Positions 27,325 through 36,532 of a stretch of DNA of 58,766 nt are shown here, one piece after another. Location: assembly GCA_007692755.1 (NCBI GenBank), contig REBL01000111.1, positions 1 to 58,766 of the forward strand, given 5' to 3'. Both the position numbers and the translations under genes were made by a program. Each line of letters starts with the position of its first letter. Position 1 is the stretch's first letter. Source of the stretch: Nodularia sp. (in: cyanobacteria) (GTDB lineage Bacteria > Cyanobacteriota > Cyanobacteriia > Cyanobacteriales > Nostocaceae). Under the pieces are notes generated by a model, which saw only the letters and a list, made by a program, of their open reading frames with translations, was not told the DNA's origin and ran no database searches.

Positions 27325-28488
27325 GTGGAAATTCAACTTGGGCGGGGAAAAACAGCTCGTAGAGCTTATGGAATTGATGAAATTGCTCTAGTCCCTGGTA
27401 GCAGAACACTCGATCCGAGTCTGGCAGATACAAAGTGGACTATTGGCAATATTGAGCGAGAAATCCCCATCATTGCCAGTGCAATGGATGGCGTAGTCGA
27501 TGTCAAGATGGCTGTAAAACTGTCACAGTTAGGAGCATTAGGAGTCATCAATTTAGAAGGTATCCAAACTCGCTATGCTGACCCAGAGCCGATTCTAGAG
27601 CGAATTGCCTCCGTCGGTAAAAGTGAATTTGTGGCCTTGATGCAAGAACTTTATGCCGAACCGATCAAGCCGGAATTAATTGAAAAACGTATTCAGGAAA
27701 TTAAACAACAAGGTGGGATTGCAGCGGTCAGTGCTACCCCAGCCGCAGCCAGTAAATATGGTGAGATAGTAGCAAAAGCTGGAGCAGATTTATTTTTTGT
27801 CCAGGCTACGGTAGTCTCCACGGCACATTTATCGCCAGATTCGATAGTTCCCTTGGATTTGGCAGAATTTTGCCGTTCTATGCCCATCCCAGTGGCGTTG
27901 GGGAACTGTGTCACCTATGAAGTCACCTTGAATTTGTTGAAAGCTGGGGCGGCTGCGGTGTTAGTGGGAATTGGCCCTGGTGCGGCTTGTACCTCTCGTG
28001 GCGTTTTGGGTGTGGGTATCCCACAAGCGACTGCGATCGCAGACTGTGCCGCCGCCAGAGATGATTATTATCAGGAGACTGGTAACTACATTCCCATCAT
28101 TGCCGATGGCGGTTTAATTACTGGTGGCGACATTTGTAAATGCATCGCCTGCGGTGCAGATGGGGTGATGATTGGTTCTCCCTTTGCTAGAGCCGCCGAA
28201 GCTCCAGGCAGAGGCTATCATTGGGGAATGGCAACTCCTAGCCCAGTCCTGCCCCGTGGAACTCGTATTAGCGTTGGTACGACTGGCAGCCTAGAGCAAA
28301 TACTCATCGGCCCCGCTGGACTAGATGATGGCACTCATAACCTTATGGGAGCCTTAAAGACTAGCATGGGGACATTAGGAGCCAAAAACATCAAAGAGAT
28401 GCAGCAAGTGGAAGTGGTAATTGCTCCTTCCCTACTAACTGAAGGTAAAGTATACCAAAAAGCCCAACAATTAGGCATGGGTAAATAA
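27325..28488 (+). CDS. guaB3: GuaB3-type IMP dehydrogenase family protein
   Basis: A 387-residue IMPDH/GMPR-family TIM barrel, shorter than GuaB because it lacks the CBS pair. GTG start at 27325 ([19 protein letters not shown]). The active-site loop [17 protein letters not shown] holds the catalytic-type Cys. The phosphate-binding [20 protein letters not shown] and the C-terminal flap region are present. GuaB3 proteins are a separate branch found in cyanobacteria and actinobacteria; they probably oxidise IMP to XMP in guanine nucleotide synthesis. It lies upstream of yfr1 and trxA, an order conserved in many cyanobacteria. Confidence 0.9.
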   Translation: MEIQLGRGKTARRAYGIDEIALVPGSRTLDPSLADTKWTIGNIEREIPIIASAMDGVVDVKMAVKLSQLGALGVINLEGIQTRYADPEPILERIASVGKSEFVALMQELYAEPIKPELIEKRIQEIKQQGGIAAVSATPAAASKYGEIVAKAGADLFFVQATVVSTAHLSPDSIVPLDLAEFCRSMPIPVALGNCVTYEVTLNLLKAGAAAVLVGIGPGAACTSRGVLGVGIPQATAIADCAAARDDYYQETGNYIPIIADGGLITGGDICKCIACGADGVMIGSPFARAAEAPGRGYHWGMATPSPVLPRGTRISVGTTGSLEQILIGPAGLDDGTHNLMGALKTSMGTLGAKNIKEMQQVEVVIAPSLLTEGKVYQKAQQLGMGK

Positions 28489-28578
28489 AGAAAATTGGGA
28501 ATAGGGACGAGGGAATCACTAATAAGAAATAAATTTTTCACTGTTCCCTACGCCCAAACTCAAATTCTTCAGAAAAAA

Positions 28579-28611
28579 TTTTTCCAGACTCTTAAACAAT
28601 CTCTGGAAAAA
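28579..28611. promoter_or_regulatory. Perfect 10-bp inverted repeat over the yfr1 promoter
   Basis: TTTTTCCAGA (28579-28588) and TCTGGAAAAA (28602-28611) are exact inverted copies 13 bases apart. The right arm lies where the -35 region of the yfr1 promoter is expected, since the -10 TACAAT is at 28626-28631. It may be an operator, or a terminator for guaB3 read in the A/T-rich context. Both roles are inferences. Confidence 0.5.
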
Positions 28612-28625
28612 TCCGATATGTCGCC

Positions 28626-28631
28626 TACAAT
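28626..28631 (+). promoter_or_regulatory. -10 element of the yfr1 promoter
   Basis: TACAAT matches the sigma-70-type -10 consensus at five of six bases. It lies about 7 bases before the predicted 5' end of the small RNA. No good -35 is visible at the expected distance. Confidence 0.55.
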
Positions 28632-28637
28632 AGAGAT

Positions 28638-28708
28638 AGCGGAGACGAATGTTTCCGTTCACTCCTCACACCACACTCCGCCCGGACTATTGTCTGGGCG
28701 GTTCCTTA
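28638..28708 (+). ncRNA. yfr1: Yfr1 small RNA
   Basis: Recognised by the ultraconserved unpaired core ACTCCTCACACCAC (28661-28674) between two stem-loops. The 5' hairpin is CGGAGAC-GAAT-GTTTCCG (28640-28657). The 3' hairpin is CCGCCCGGAC-TATT-GTCTGGGCGG (28678-28701) followed by a T-rich tail, a Rho-independent terminator. Yfr1 is a cyanobacterial trans-acting RNA whose core base-pairs with target mRNAs, including porin-type messages in Prochlorococcus. It usually lies between guaB and trxA, as here. An overlapping open frame of 86 codons (28495-28755) is not a gene. Confidence 0.93.
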
Positions 28709-28829
28709 TGTTTGTGCATAATTTCTTTAGTTTCGTTGCAAATGTACATTTTTGACTTCTAAGGTGCTGTTTTTGCTATGGTAGAATTTTCACCAAACTC
28801 AGAAATATAATTGGCAAAGGTTTTTAGGC

Positions 28830-29153
28830 ATGTCAGCAGCCGAACAAGTTACGGATTCTAGTTTTAAGCAAGAAGTACTCGAAAGCGATGTACCAGTTTT
28901 AGTTGACTTCTGGGCGCCCTGGTGCGGTCCTTGCCGCATGGTAGCTCCTGTTGTAGAGGAAATAGCAGGTCAGTATGAAGGTCAAATAAAAGTTGTGAAA
29001 GTCAATACTGATGAGAATCCTAATGTCGCTAGTCAGTACGGTATTCGCAGCATCCCCACTTTAATGATTTTTAAAGATGGGCAAAAAGTTGATATGGTTG
29101 TTGGTGCCGTGCCTAAAACTACATTAGCTAACACTTTGGAAAAATATCTTTGA
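28830..29153 (+). CDS. trxA: Thioredoxin (m-type)
   Basis: A 107-residue thioredoxin with the active site WCGPC (Trp31-Cys35) in [12 protein letters not shown] and the cis-proline segment RSIPTLMIF. It reduces disulfides in target enzymes in the cytosol. ATG 28830. The leader of about 120 bp after yfr1 has TTGACT at 28752, but no well-spaced -10. A strong terminator follows at 29229. Confidence 0.96.
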   Translation: MSAAEQVTDSSFKQEVLESDVPVLVDFWAPWCGPCRMVAPVVEEIAGQYEGQIKVVKVNTDENPNVASQYGIRSIPTLMIFKDGQKVDMVVGAVPKTTLANTLEKYL

Positions 29154-29228
29154 AACTCAATTGGGAATAAAATCCTTTTGAGTCTGCCATTTTCTTGGGA
29201 TTTAAGTAAATCTTTGTTAAAAAGTTTG

Positions 29229-29258
29229 CGAGGCGCGAAAACTCGCGTCTCAAAAAAA
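29229..29258 (+). terminator. Rho-independent terminator after trxA
   Basis: GAGGCGCGA (29229-29237) pairs with TCGCGTCTC (29242-29250), loop AAAC, then A7-C-T8. The A and T runs on either side suit termination in either direction. Confidence 0.8.
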
Positions 29259-29259
29259 C

Positions 29260-29677
29260 TTTTTTTTGTGGTAAACAGTTTCAGATTATCACTACTCAAG
29301 TAATACGTTCTTTCTAGAAATGTAGTATGGCGACTTAGGGAGCTATGGGACTGGCTATTTGTTTATTTTGGGTGGAGCCTGCGCTGTGCGCTGATAAGAC
29401 TTCGTAAACATTTATCTTGTCTTTCCTGTTCCCAATTTTCTGTTAGAAGTTTCCTTCTCACACCAGTAAATTCACTGCATCAAATCGGATTGCTATATGT
29501 CTATTAAATTCTTGACCAGTGCCTTGGTTAATTTTGAACCAAAGGTACTTTTTCTTGTTAAGAAAACATTAATAGCCATTTAATATGTTGATAGTCAACA
29601 ACTATGGACTATTCAATAAAAACCGCGTGAAGTGGTTGTAAACTGCATTCCAAAATCAGGTAAAATCTAATGCCATT
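29260..29677. other. Intergenic stretch between trxA and the LOG-like gene
   Basis: About 420 bp with no supported gene. A small palindrome GTTGA-TAG-TCAAC lies at about 29587, and TAAAAT at 29661 may be a -10 element for the next gene. Nothing else is recognised. Confidence 0.4.
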
Positions 29678-30763
29678 GTGGCGACAGTTCTCATGACCTC
29701 ACCTGCGTCGTTTGACACATTAGAGACTCTCCAGGCGGATATCGCTGAACTATTTGATCGTTTACCAACGTTAAAAAATCAGCAATTGATTCAGCAAGCA
29801 CTGGCGACAATAGTGCGTTTGGCTGAAACTGAGATTGAACGTCTGGACTGGAAAATTTTGTCCTCTGCTTTAGCAGATATGGAGCGAGGTTTCCAGCTAT
29901 TTTATGACTACCGACACGTCCGCAAAGTAACTATTTTTGGTTCGGCGCGTCTATCGCCAGCAACACCAGAATATCAGATGGCCCTTGAGTTTGCTCGCGC
30001 TGTTTGTCAGTTAGGATTTATGGTGATGACAGGCGGCGGTGGCGGCATTATGCAGGCGGGTCACGAAGGCGCTGGGCGAGATAATTCCTTTGGCTTAAAT
30101 ATTCAGTTACCCTTTGAGCAGCAAGCTAACCCATTTATTGAGGGTGATCCAAAGCTGATTCATTTTAAGTATTTCTTTACCCGCAAACTGTTTCTCCTCA
30201 AAGAAAGTGATGCAGTGGCTTTATTTCCTGGAGGTTTTGGCACTCAAGATGAAGCTTTTGAATGTATGACCTTAAGCCAAACAGGTAAATTTGGCCCTGT
30301 TCCGGTAGTTTTAATTGACCATCCCGGTGGCGATTACTGGCGGTCTTGGAGCGAATATATTGATCAGCAATTGGTGCAAAAAGGTCTTGTGAGTCCTGAA
30401 GACCCCAGCCTTTACACCGTGACAGATAACCTGGGAGTAGCTTGTAATGCGATTACCAATTTTTATCGAGTTTATCATTCTAGCCGCTACGTAGGTGAGC
30501 AATTGGTGATTCGTCTGTCAGCAGATTTATCAGATACTGCGGTAGAAAAGTTAAATTCTAACTTTAGCGACATTCTGGTGAAAGGAAAAATTACCAAAAG
30601 CCCAGCTTTACCTCAAGAAAACCAAGATGAGACAGCGGAATTACCCCGCTTGGTGTTGTACTTTAACCAGCGTGATTTGGGTCGTTTATATCAAATGATT
30701 GCGATCATTAATCAGATGGGTACTCCTTCTGTTGAAGAAAAGGCACATCCAGAAAGAAAGTAA
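29678..30763 (+). CDS. LOG family protein (lysine decarboxylase-like fold)
   Basis: Up to 361 residues from GTG 29678; ATG 29693 is an alternative start. The LOG domain (residues about 84-290) has VTIFGSARLSP, VMTGGGGGIMQAGHEGA and PGGFGTQDEAFE (184-192), the signature of phosphoribohydrolases acting on nucleotide 5'-monophosphates. Classical LOG proteins are about 190 residues. The N-terminal helical 80 residues and C-terminal 70 residues here match the longer bacterial subgroup, whose substrate is less certain. The older label 'lysine decarboxylase' is misleading. Confidence 0.82.
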   Translation: MATVLMTSPASFDTLETLQADIAELFDRLPTLKNQQLIQQALATIVRLAETEIERLDWKILSSALADMERGFQLFYDYRHVRKVTIFGSARLSPATPEYQMALEFARAVCQLGFMVMTGGGGGIMQAGHEGAGRDNSFGLNIQLPFEQQANPFIEGDPKLIHFKYFFTRKLFLLKESDAVALFPGGFGTQDEAFECMTLSQTGKFGPVPVVLIDHPGGDYWRSWSEYIDQQLVQKGLVSPEDPSLYTVTDNLGVACNAITNFYRVYHSSRYVGEQLVIRLSADLSDTAVEKLNSNFSDILVKGKITKSPALPQENQDETAELPRLVLYFNQRDLGRLYQMIAIINQMGTPSVEEKAHPERK

Positions 30764-30828
30764 ATTAAGCTAGCGATAGCTTTCTGCATAGTTACCTTCA
30801 GTATATTTCCATAAAACTCAAATCTTTA

Positions 30829-30855
30829 TAGAGACGTAGTACTGCTACGTCTCTA
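30829..30855. repeat. Palindromic repeat with TAGAGAC ends
   Basis: TAGAGACGTAG (30829-30839) and CTACGTCTCTA (30845-30855) form an 11-bp perfect stem with a 5-base loop. It lies after the LOG-like gene and may act as its terminator. The TAGAGAC/GTCTCTA ends are shared with the palindrome at 53357, which suggests one dispersed family. The rest of 30764-31108 shows no gene. Confidence 0.65.
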
Positions 30856-31108
30856 ACGGAGAGAAACATTTTATTGAACCTATGCAATGTGTCCCAACTA
30901 TGGAATTAGCATCAAATTATACAAAAACATATATGATGATTGTGGAGTGTCAATCCTACTTTTTCTACCTTCAGCATGAGCGAAGGTGTGAAAACATCAG
31001 CAAAATAATCTATTCAGATGGTGCGTTGTTGTGCGGCGCAACGCATTCTGCTGATTATGCTCAAAAAGCTTGTATATTAGCACAGGAAACAATTTAGAGG
31101 AATCAAGT

Positions 31109-32446
31109 ATGCTGGAATTATTGGGTTCAGGTTTAGTTTCTCTGTGGCTGGAAATGGCTGGGGTACAAATTAAGCCTACAGAAGCTTTAGAGGCATTAGC
31201 TTGGCAAAGTAGCCCTGGCTTGGTTCTGGCCCCTGATCCAAATCCAGCGGGTTCGACTACAGTCAACCAATATTTGCAAGAAATGATTTCTTCGAGGTTG
31301 GTTGCGGAAAACTTAGCCGAGAGTCAAGGAATTTGGATGCAGTCGGGACCAATATTGATGGCTAATCATCAAGGCACAACACCTCTACCTGCTGCTTCTT
31401 TAACCAAAATTGCTACTTCACTTGTGGCTTTAAAAAATTGGGGGCCAGACCACCAATTTGAAACTTTGGTCAGCACTACAGGGCCAATAGTTGACGGGGT
31501 ATTAGAGGGTGATTTGGTGATTACTGGTGGTGGTGATCCGATGTTTGTTTGGGAAGAGGCGATCGCTCTGGGTAATACTCTGAATAAAATGGGTATTAAG
31601 CAAGTTAAGGGGAATTTGTTAATCAGTGGCAATTTTGCCATGAATTTTGAACCAAATCCCATATTAGCTGGGCGGAAGCTCAAGCAAGCACTGAATCACA
31701 CAACTTGGACTCGTCCGGCAAATTATATCTATTCAATCATGCCGAAGGGGACAGCTAAACCTCAAGTGGTAATTGCGGGTATTGTGAAATCAGTCGACCA
31801 ACCAAACCCCCAAGGAACCCTACTGGTGCGTCGCCGTTCTTTGCCTTTGCAGCAATTAATTAAGGAAATGAACGTTTTCAGTAACAACGTCATGGCAGAG
31901 ATGTTGGCGGAATCGGTAGGAGGCGCGGCTGTCATGCAATCGAAAGCTGCTAAACTTGCGGGCGTACCAGAGGCAGAAATTCAGTTAATTAATGGTTCAG
32001 GACTAGGAGTAGATAATCGGATTTCTCCGAGAGCCGCTTGTGCGATGTTAATGGCAATTCAACGAGAAGCAGCCACCCATAAAATTAATGTGGCTGACTT
32101 GTTTCCTACCTCTGGATTTGACCGTCGGGGAACAATGCGAGCCAGAGCAATGCCTCATGCTACTGTGATGAAAACGGGTACTTTGCGGGAGGTCAGCGCT
32201 TTAGCTGGAGTGATTCCTACACGCGATCGCGGTTTGGTGTGGTTTGCGATTATTAACCGTGGCCCCCAAGTTCCAGCTTTCCGTGCTAATCAAGATAAGC
32301 TGTTACAAGCTCTGGTAAAACAGTTAGAAGTAGCTCCCAATACTCCCCCATCCATTACTCCCAACTCTCCTAAATATTTTTCCCCGGAATTGGGCGCAGC
32401 TAGTCGTAACGAAATTTTGTTAGGCAAGAATAAGACTAATTCGTAA
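31109..32446 (+). CDS. dacB: D-alanyl-D-alanine carboxypeptidase/endopeptidase (PBP4, S13 family)
   Basis: A 445-residue penicillin-binding protein of the DacB type that trims or cleaves peptidoglycan cross-bridges in the periplasm. The three motifs are in order: SLTK in AASLTKIATS, SNN in VFSNNVMAEML, and KTG in VMKTGTLREVSA. ATG 31109 is chosen over the upstream in-frame TTG at 31070 because GAGGAA precedes it at a good distance. The N-terminus is only moderately hydrophobic (LLGSGLVSLWLEMAGV), so the export signal is weak or unusual. The C-terminal tail is Pro/Asn/Ser-rich. Confidence 0.9.
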   Translation: MLELLGSGLVSLWLEMAGVQIKPTEALEALAWQSSPGLVLAPDPNPAGSTTVNQYLQEMISSRLVAENLAESQGIWMQSGPILMANHQGTTPLPAASLTKIATSLVALKNWGPDHQFETLVSTTGPIVDGVLEGDLVITGGGDPMFVWEEAIALGNTLNKMGIKQVKGNLLISGNFAMNFEPNPILAGRKLKQALNHTTWTRPANYIYSIMPKGTAKPQVVIAGIVKSVDQPNPQGTLLVRRRSLPLQQLIKEMNVFSNNVMAEMLAESVGGAAVMQSKAAKLAGVPEAEIQLINGSGLGVDNRISPRAACAMLMAIQREAATHKINVADLFPTSGFDRRGTMRARAMPHATVMKTGTLREVSALAGVIPTRDRGLVWFAIINRGPQVPAFRANQDKLLQALVKQLEVAPNTPPSITPNSPKYFSPELGAASRNEILLGKNKTNS

Positions 32447-32517
32447 TTCGTAATACTCGCCAAGGGCGAGAAGCAAGCTACGTAATTCGTAATTAAACCC
32501 CACATTCCTCCTGCTCC

Positions 32518-33777
32518 TTAATTACTAATCCCAGCATCTTGAGGAATAATTTCCGTGACTACTCTGCGGCCAGATTTACCGCTTCTCACCACAATGTCCT
32601 CTGTTTGCAGGTTACCAACAGCTGTTTCACCTGTAAAATTTATTGGTGGGTCAATTTGACGATAAATAACGTTTCCCTGCGCTTCTAACAATTTCTTGTC
32701 CAAATACCAACTTAACTGATTAGATTTTAGCGACTGGCGACGTTGCCCTATAGCGGTGACATTGCCGACTAAATTCACAATTTTTTGCTGTATTTTCATT
32801 TCGCCTTGATTGGCAGTTACAGTCACATTTTCGGCACGCTGGACAACAGTGATAGGAGAATTTGTCTTCACAGTTTCTGCCTTCATGTCCCAGGTCATAG
32901 AGTCACTAGCTATTTGCGTGGGTGGGTCTACTAATTCTAGCTGGGCGTTTTTTTTGATCGTAGCAACTTTAGTTTTTAAGTTAACTTCGGCAGCATCTCC
33001 CCTACCACGGTCAGTAATTTTATTGTTGTTATAACGGTCAATTTGTATGGGGCGATCGCTAATTAATGTTTCTTTTTCAATTTGCCAAATTAAACTCTCC
33101 GTTCGCATTTGCATTTGGGGGTCAACCGAATTAGCTATTACGCCACCAGAAAATTCTATGCGCTGTTCGCGGGTTTTAACTCGTGCTTCTTGCGCTACTG
33201 CTTGTAATTGTTTATGAGTCCCATTTAGTTGGTTACGGACAATTAATAAATCTTCTTGAGGCAACCACTCTAATTCATTACCTTGTAATACAATGCCATT
33301 TATCGGGTCTGTAGCCAGGATTTTCCCCTTGAGAAATAGCCGCTGACCATCCTGTTCAATATCTGCTTTGTCTGCTTGTATTTGGTAAATTGGTTTGCCA
33401 TCTTGGTAGAGTTCGCCAACGGGACTTTCCGCCTGACCAAGTTGTTTTTCTTTAGTGTATATCGCCTTCTTAGATCGTACTTTCCAAACAGGTCTTCCAA
33501 CTTCGTCTGCTTGTTCTAAAGTGACATCAAAAAAGGTTAAATTGCTTTCTTGGGGAGATGAATCAGCATCATCTGATTGAGAAACTGTGGGGGTAGATCC
33601 CCCACAAGCAACTAATCCAAGTACCAATAAAAAAGTTAAAGGCAGGTAAAACCAATTTGATTTGGGTTTGAAAAAATTGAGAGCTAGTGATGCCAAAAAT
33701 CGGGGTGAATTTTGGTTATTTTGCCCTTTTTTAGCACAATTTACTCTCTGTTTCTGCCTGCCTTTTTGATAATTCAT
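32518..33777 (-). CDS. lptC: LptC/OstA-type LPS export lipoprotein
   Basis: A 419-residue periplasmic component of the lipopolysaccharide export system. A basic N-terminus of about 40 residues precedes a hydrophobic segment with a lipobox-like end (FLLVLGLVACGG), so the mature protein may be lipid-anchored. The mature part holds LptC-like strands (DVTLEQADEVGRPVWKVRSK, YTKEKQLGQAESPVGELYQDG) and further LptA/OstA-like beta repeats. It is about twice the length of E. coli LptC, which is normal for cyanobacteria. Its ATG overlaps the stop of the NYN gene, so the two are coupled. Confidence 0.8.
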   Translation of the reverse strand: MNYQKGRQKQRVNCAKKGQNNQNSPRFLASLALNFFKPKSNWFYLPLTFLLVLGLVACGGSTPTVSQSDDADSSPQESNLTFFDVTLEQADEVGRPVWKVRSKKAIYTKEKQLGQAESPVGELYQDGKPIYQIQADKADIEQDGQRLFLKGKILATDPINGIVLQGNELEWLPQEDLLIVRNQLNGTHKQLQAVAQEARVKTREQRIEFSGGVIANSVDPQMQMRTESLIWQIEKETLISDRPIQIDRYNNNKITDRGRGDAAEVNLKTKVATIKKNAQLELVDPPTQIASDSMTWDMKAETVKTNSPITVVQRAENVTVTANQGEMKIQQKIVNLVGNVTAIGQRRQSLKSNQLSWYLDKKLLEAQGNVIYRQIDPPINFTGETAVGNLQTEDIVVRSGKSGRRVVTEIIPQDAGISN

Positions 33778-34415
33778 TAATCTTGAATTTCTAACTGTTG
33801 GTCAGCCTCTCTGATGTCTTCCAAAAAACCCATGCTGGATAGAGGCCGATATGGATAGCTTTGACGCGGATTTTTTTGGATATCTTCTTTGATGGCTTCT
33901 AAATCAATATAGCGATCGCTCACATTAATTAAGCTATCACTGGTCATGGAACGCAAGCTAACAACCTCTACGCGCACACCACGATAGCTGACTGAATTGA
34001 CCGCATAAGCCAAATCCCCATCACCACTGACCAAAACTGCGGTATCATAAGAATCTACTAAAGCCATCATATCTACGGCAATTTCTACATCCAGGTTGGC
34101 TTTCTTTGAGCCATCAGGTAACTGTACTAAATCCTTAGCAATAACTCGGTAGCCATTGCGACGCATCCACAACAGAAACCCTTGTTGCTTTTCGTTGGTG
34201 CGGTCTACACCAGTGTAAAAGAAAGAACGCAAGAGTCTAGAACCGCCAGTTAATCGGCATAGTAGCTTGGTGTAGTCAATTTCGATGCCCAGTTGTAATG
34301 CAGCATAAAAGAGGTTGGAACCATCAATGAATATAGCTACACGACCTCGATTCTCTAAGACTTGTTCCGGGGTAAAAATTGAATCACTTTCCAGATTATT
34401 CAACATTGTTGTCAT
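33777..34415 (-). CDS. NYN domain protein (LabA/DUF88 family)
   Basis: A 212-residue PIN-like NYN-domain protein. The acidic active-site residues lie in AIFIDGSNLFYA, KKANLDVEIAVDMMAL and VLVSGDGDLAYAVNSV, so a nuclease-type metal site is intact. LabA of Synechococcus, in the same broad family, affects circadian output; the role here is not known. The end of the gene overlaps the start of lptC by one base. ATG 34415 (MTTMLNNLESDSIF). Confidence 0.83.
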   Translation of the reverse strand: MTTMLNNLESDSIFTPEQVLENRGRVAIFIDGSNLFYAALQLGIEIDYTKLLCRLTGGSRLLRSFFYTGVDRTNEKQQGFLLWMRRNGYRVIAKDLVQLPDGSKKANLDVEIAVDMMALVDSYDTAVLVSGDGDLAYAVNSVSYRGVRVEVVSLRSMTSDSLINVSDRYIDLEAIKEDIQKNPRQSYPYRPLSSMGFLEDIREADQQLEIQD

Positions 34416-34576
34416 ACCTCATTATTATGCTTGTTATATTTGATACGGATTTACCGAGATGTTATGCTAGAACGGCTTATGATAAGGTTTCGGAGCTAAT
34501 AAGTTAAGCCCCGATCAGTTTTTTGAGAAAATTAAGAAATTGAACAGAATCGAAAAAGGATGAAAAATTAAAAATA

Positions 34577-36178
34577 CTAATCGTTTTTGGCAATTTCTAT
34601 GCGCTTAAAGACGGGTTGTGGTTTACCCAACGATTGTTCACTGGTTAGTACCCCCCATTTTGCATGGATAGCAAAAGGGGCAAGCATTGAAGTTTTTATT
34701 TGATCATTAAAGTCAATTCCAAAGCCCAGCTGCTGATAAATAGCGCTACTGATATTGGGAATTACTGGGGACAGAAGATAAGCTGCTAGTCTAACAGATT
34801 CTAGAACCGCGTAAAGTACCGTTTCAACTTCCTGCTGCTTGCCTTGTTTATATAGTGACCAAGGGGCTTGATCATCAATAAACTTATTGCTGGTTCGTAC
34901 CAGTAAAAGGGTAGCTTCGCAGGCTTGGTTAAAAGCTAGCGCTTCATAGGCTTGTTGTACCTTATCCCCTAGACGTAAACCAATCGCTTTCAATGGATTT
35001 TCGTCATTAATGTCTTCATTTGCAATTGTTAGTCCATCACCAGTACAGTATTTCTTCACCATGTTTAAGGTGCGATTTAGCAAATTACCTAAGTCATTAG
35101 CCAAATCTGCATTCAAAACATTAATGAATCTAACTTCATTAAAATCGCCATCTTTGCCAAATTCGATTTCCTTAAGGAAGTAATAACGAACTGCATCACT
35201 ACCATAACTTTCAACTAGCCCTATGGGATCGAGGGTATTACCCAGAGACTTACCCATTTTTTGACCATCTTTAGTCAAAAATCCATGCCCAAACACTCTT
35301 TCTGGTAAGGGTAAACCAGCCGACATCAGCATGGCCGGCCAATAAACTGCATGGAATCGGAGGATATCTTTACCAATGAGATGCAGGTTGATTGGCCACC
35401 AAGTTTCTAAGGCGTTGGCTAAAGTTGGTTCTGCATCTGGTTCTAGCAATGCGGTGACATAAGCAAGCAACGCGTCAAACCAAACATAAAGAGTATGCTG
35501 GGGATCAACTGGTACCCGAAAACCCCAGTCCAGATTTACCCGCGAAATAGAAAAATCCTGTAACCCTTGGCTGACAAAGCTCAAGACTTCATTCCGCCGA
35601 CTTTCTGGTTGAATAAAATCTGGTCGAGACTGGTAAAACTCTTCGAGCTGAGTTTGGTATTTAGATAGACTAAAAAAGTAGTTTTGCTCGTCCCGCCACT
35701 CCACTTCCTTGTTAGTATGAATAGGGCAGCGCTTTCCCTCTAGTAGTTCCCGTTCTTCCTTAAATTCTTCACAAGATACGCAGTACCAACCTTTCTGTTT
35801 GCCTTGGTAGATGTCGCCTTTGTCCCAGACTCGCATAAAGAACTCTTTGACGATTGCTTCATGACGGTTGGCGGTAGTTCGACTAAACCGATCATACTGA
35901 ATATTTAATAACTGCCATAACTTGATAAAGCTAGGCACAATTTCGTCACAAAACTCTTGTGGCGGTTTCCCTAAACTCTCTGCTGAACGCTGAATTTTCT
36001 GGCCGTGTTCATCTGTACCTGTAATCAGCAATACCTGATGCCCTATCAGCCTGTGAAACCGCGCCACCACGTCTGCTGCCATTGTGGTGTAAGCACTACC
36101 AACGTGAGGAACATCATTTACATAATATAGGGGTGTTGTCAATGCAAATCTTTTTTCTGTTTTATCCACTAAATTCAT
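34577..36178 (-). CDS. metG: Methionyl-tRNA synthetase
   Basis: A 533-residue class I aminoacyl-tRNA synthetase charging tRNA-Met. HIGH-like motif PHVGSAYTT, zinc-knuckle cysteines in CVSCEEFKEERE and RCPIH, and KMSKS-like motif KMGKSLGNTLDP. The anticodon-binding helical domain is complete (LGNLLNRTLNMV, PWSLYKQGK). The C-terminal tRNA-binding extension of longer MetG proteins is absent, as is usual for cyanobacteria. ATG 36178 (MNLVDKTEKRFALTTPLYYV). Confidence 0.95.
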   Translation of the reverse strand: MNLVDKTEKRFALTTPLYYVNDVPHVGSAYTTMAADVVARFHRLIGHQVLLITGTDEHGQKIQRSAESLGKPPQEFCDEIVPSFIKLWQLLNIQYDRFSRTTANRHEAIVKEFFMRVWDKGDIYQGKQKGWYCVSCEEFKEERELLEGKRCPIHTNKEVEWRDEQNYFFSLSKYQTQLEEFYQSRPDFIQPESRRNEVLSFVSQGLQDFSISRVNLDWGFRVPVDPQHTLYVWFDALLAYVTALLEPDAEPTLANALETWWPINLHLIGKDILRFHAVYWPAMLMSAGLPLPERVFGHGFLTKDGQKMGKSLGNTLDPIGLVESYGSDAVRYYFLKEIEFGKDGDFNEVRFINVLNADLANDLGNLLNRTLNMVKKYCTGDGLTIANEDINDENPLKAIGLRLGDKVQQAYEALAFNQACEATLLLVRTSNKFIDDQAPWSLYKQGKQQEVETVLYAVLESVRLAAYLLSPVIPNISSAIYQQLGFGIDFNDQIKTSMLAPFAIHAKWGVLTSEQSLGKPQPVFKRIEIAKND

Positions 36179-36532
36179 ACAGAATAAAAAAATAAATTAT
36201 TAAAACGTTTTCTATCTTACTTTTACGGGTAAATCCACGCAATCATATAATATTACTACTTGTTTGACAAACCATAACTTAATATTAGCAAATTTATGAT
36301 GACCCGAATTTTTTATTGATGTGTATAAATCTCCGTAGCGTATACTCACAAGACATAATTTAGATACTGATAATATTTTCTAATGATTGTTATTATATTA
36401 ATTGTAACTGGGACTACATAATTCTAAAGTCCGAAAACATAGCGACCTTTGTGGATAAAATTTTTCTACCTTAAGATTGCCTTGGTATCAATACAGAAGT
36501 GTAAAAATTAAGTCAAGATCATCTGCGATGTT
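36179..36532. other. Divergent promoter region
   Basis: About 350 bp, A/T-rich, between metG (minus) and the acyltransferase gene (plus). No gene, RNA or repeat is recognised. Confidence 0.4.

Noticed and set aside
28495..28755. An 86-codon frame spanning yfr1
   Set aside because: It runs through the promoter, both stem-loops and the invariant core of Yfr1; the RNA explains the sequence better.
30882..31097. A 71-codon open frame before dacB
   Set aside because: No family resemblance, no ribosome-binding site, unusual composition (many Cys and Tyr) and overlap with the dacB leader.
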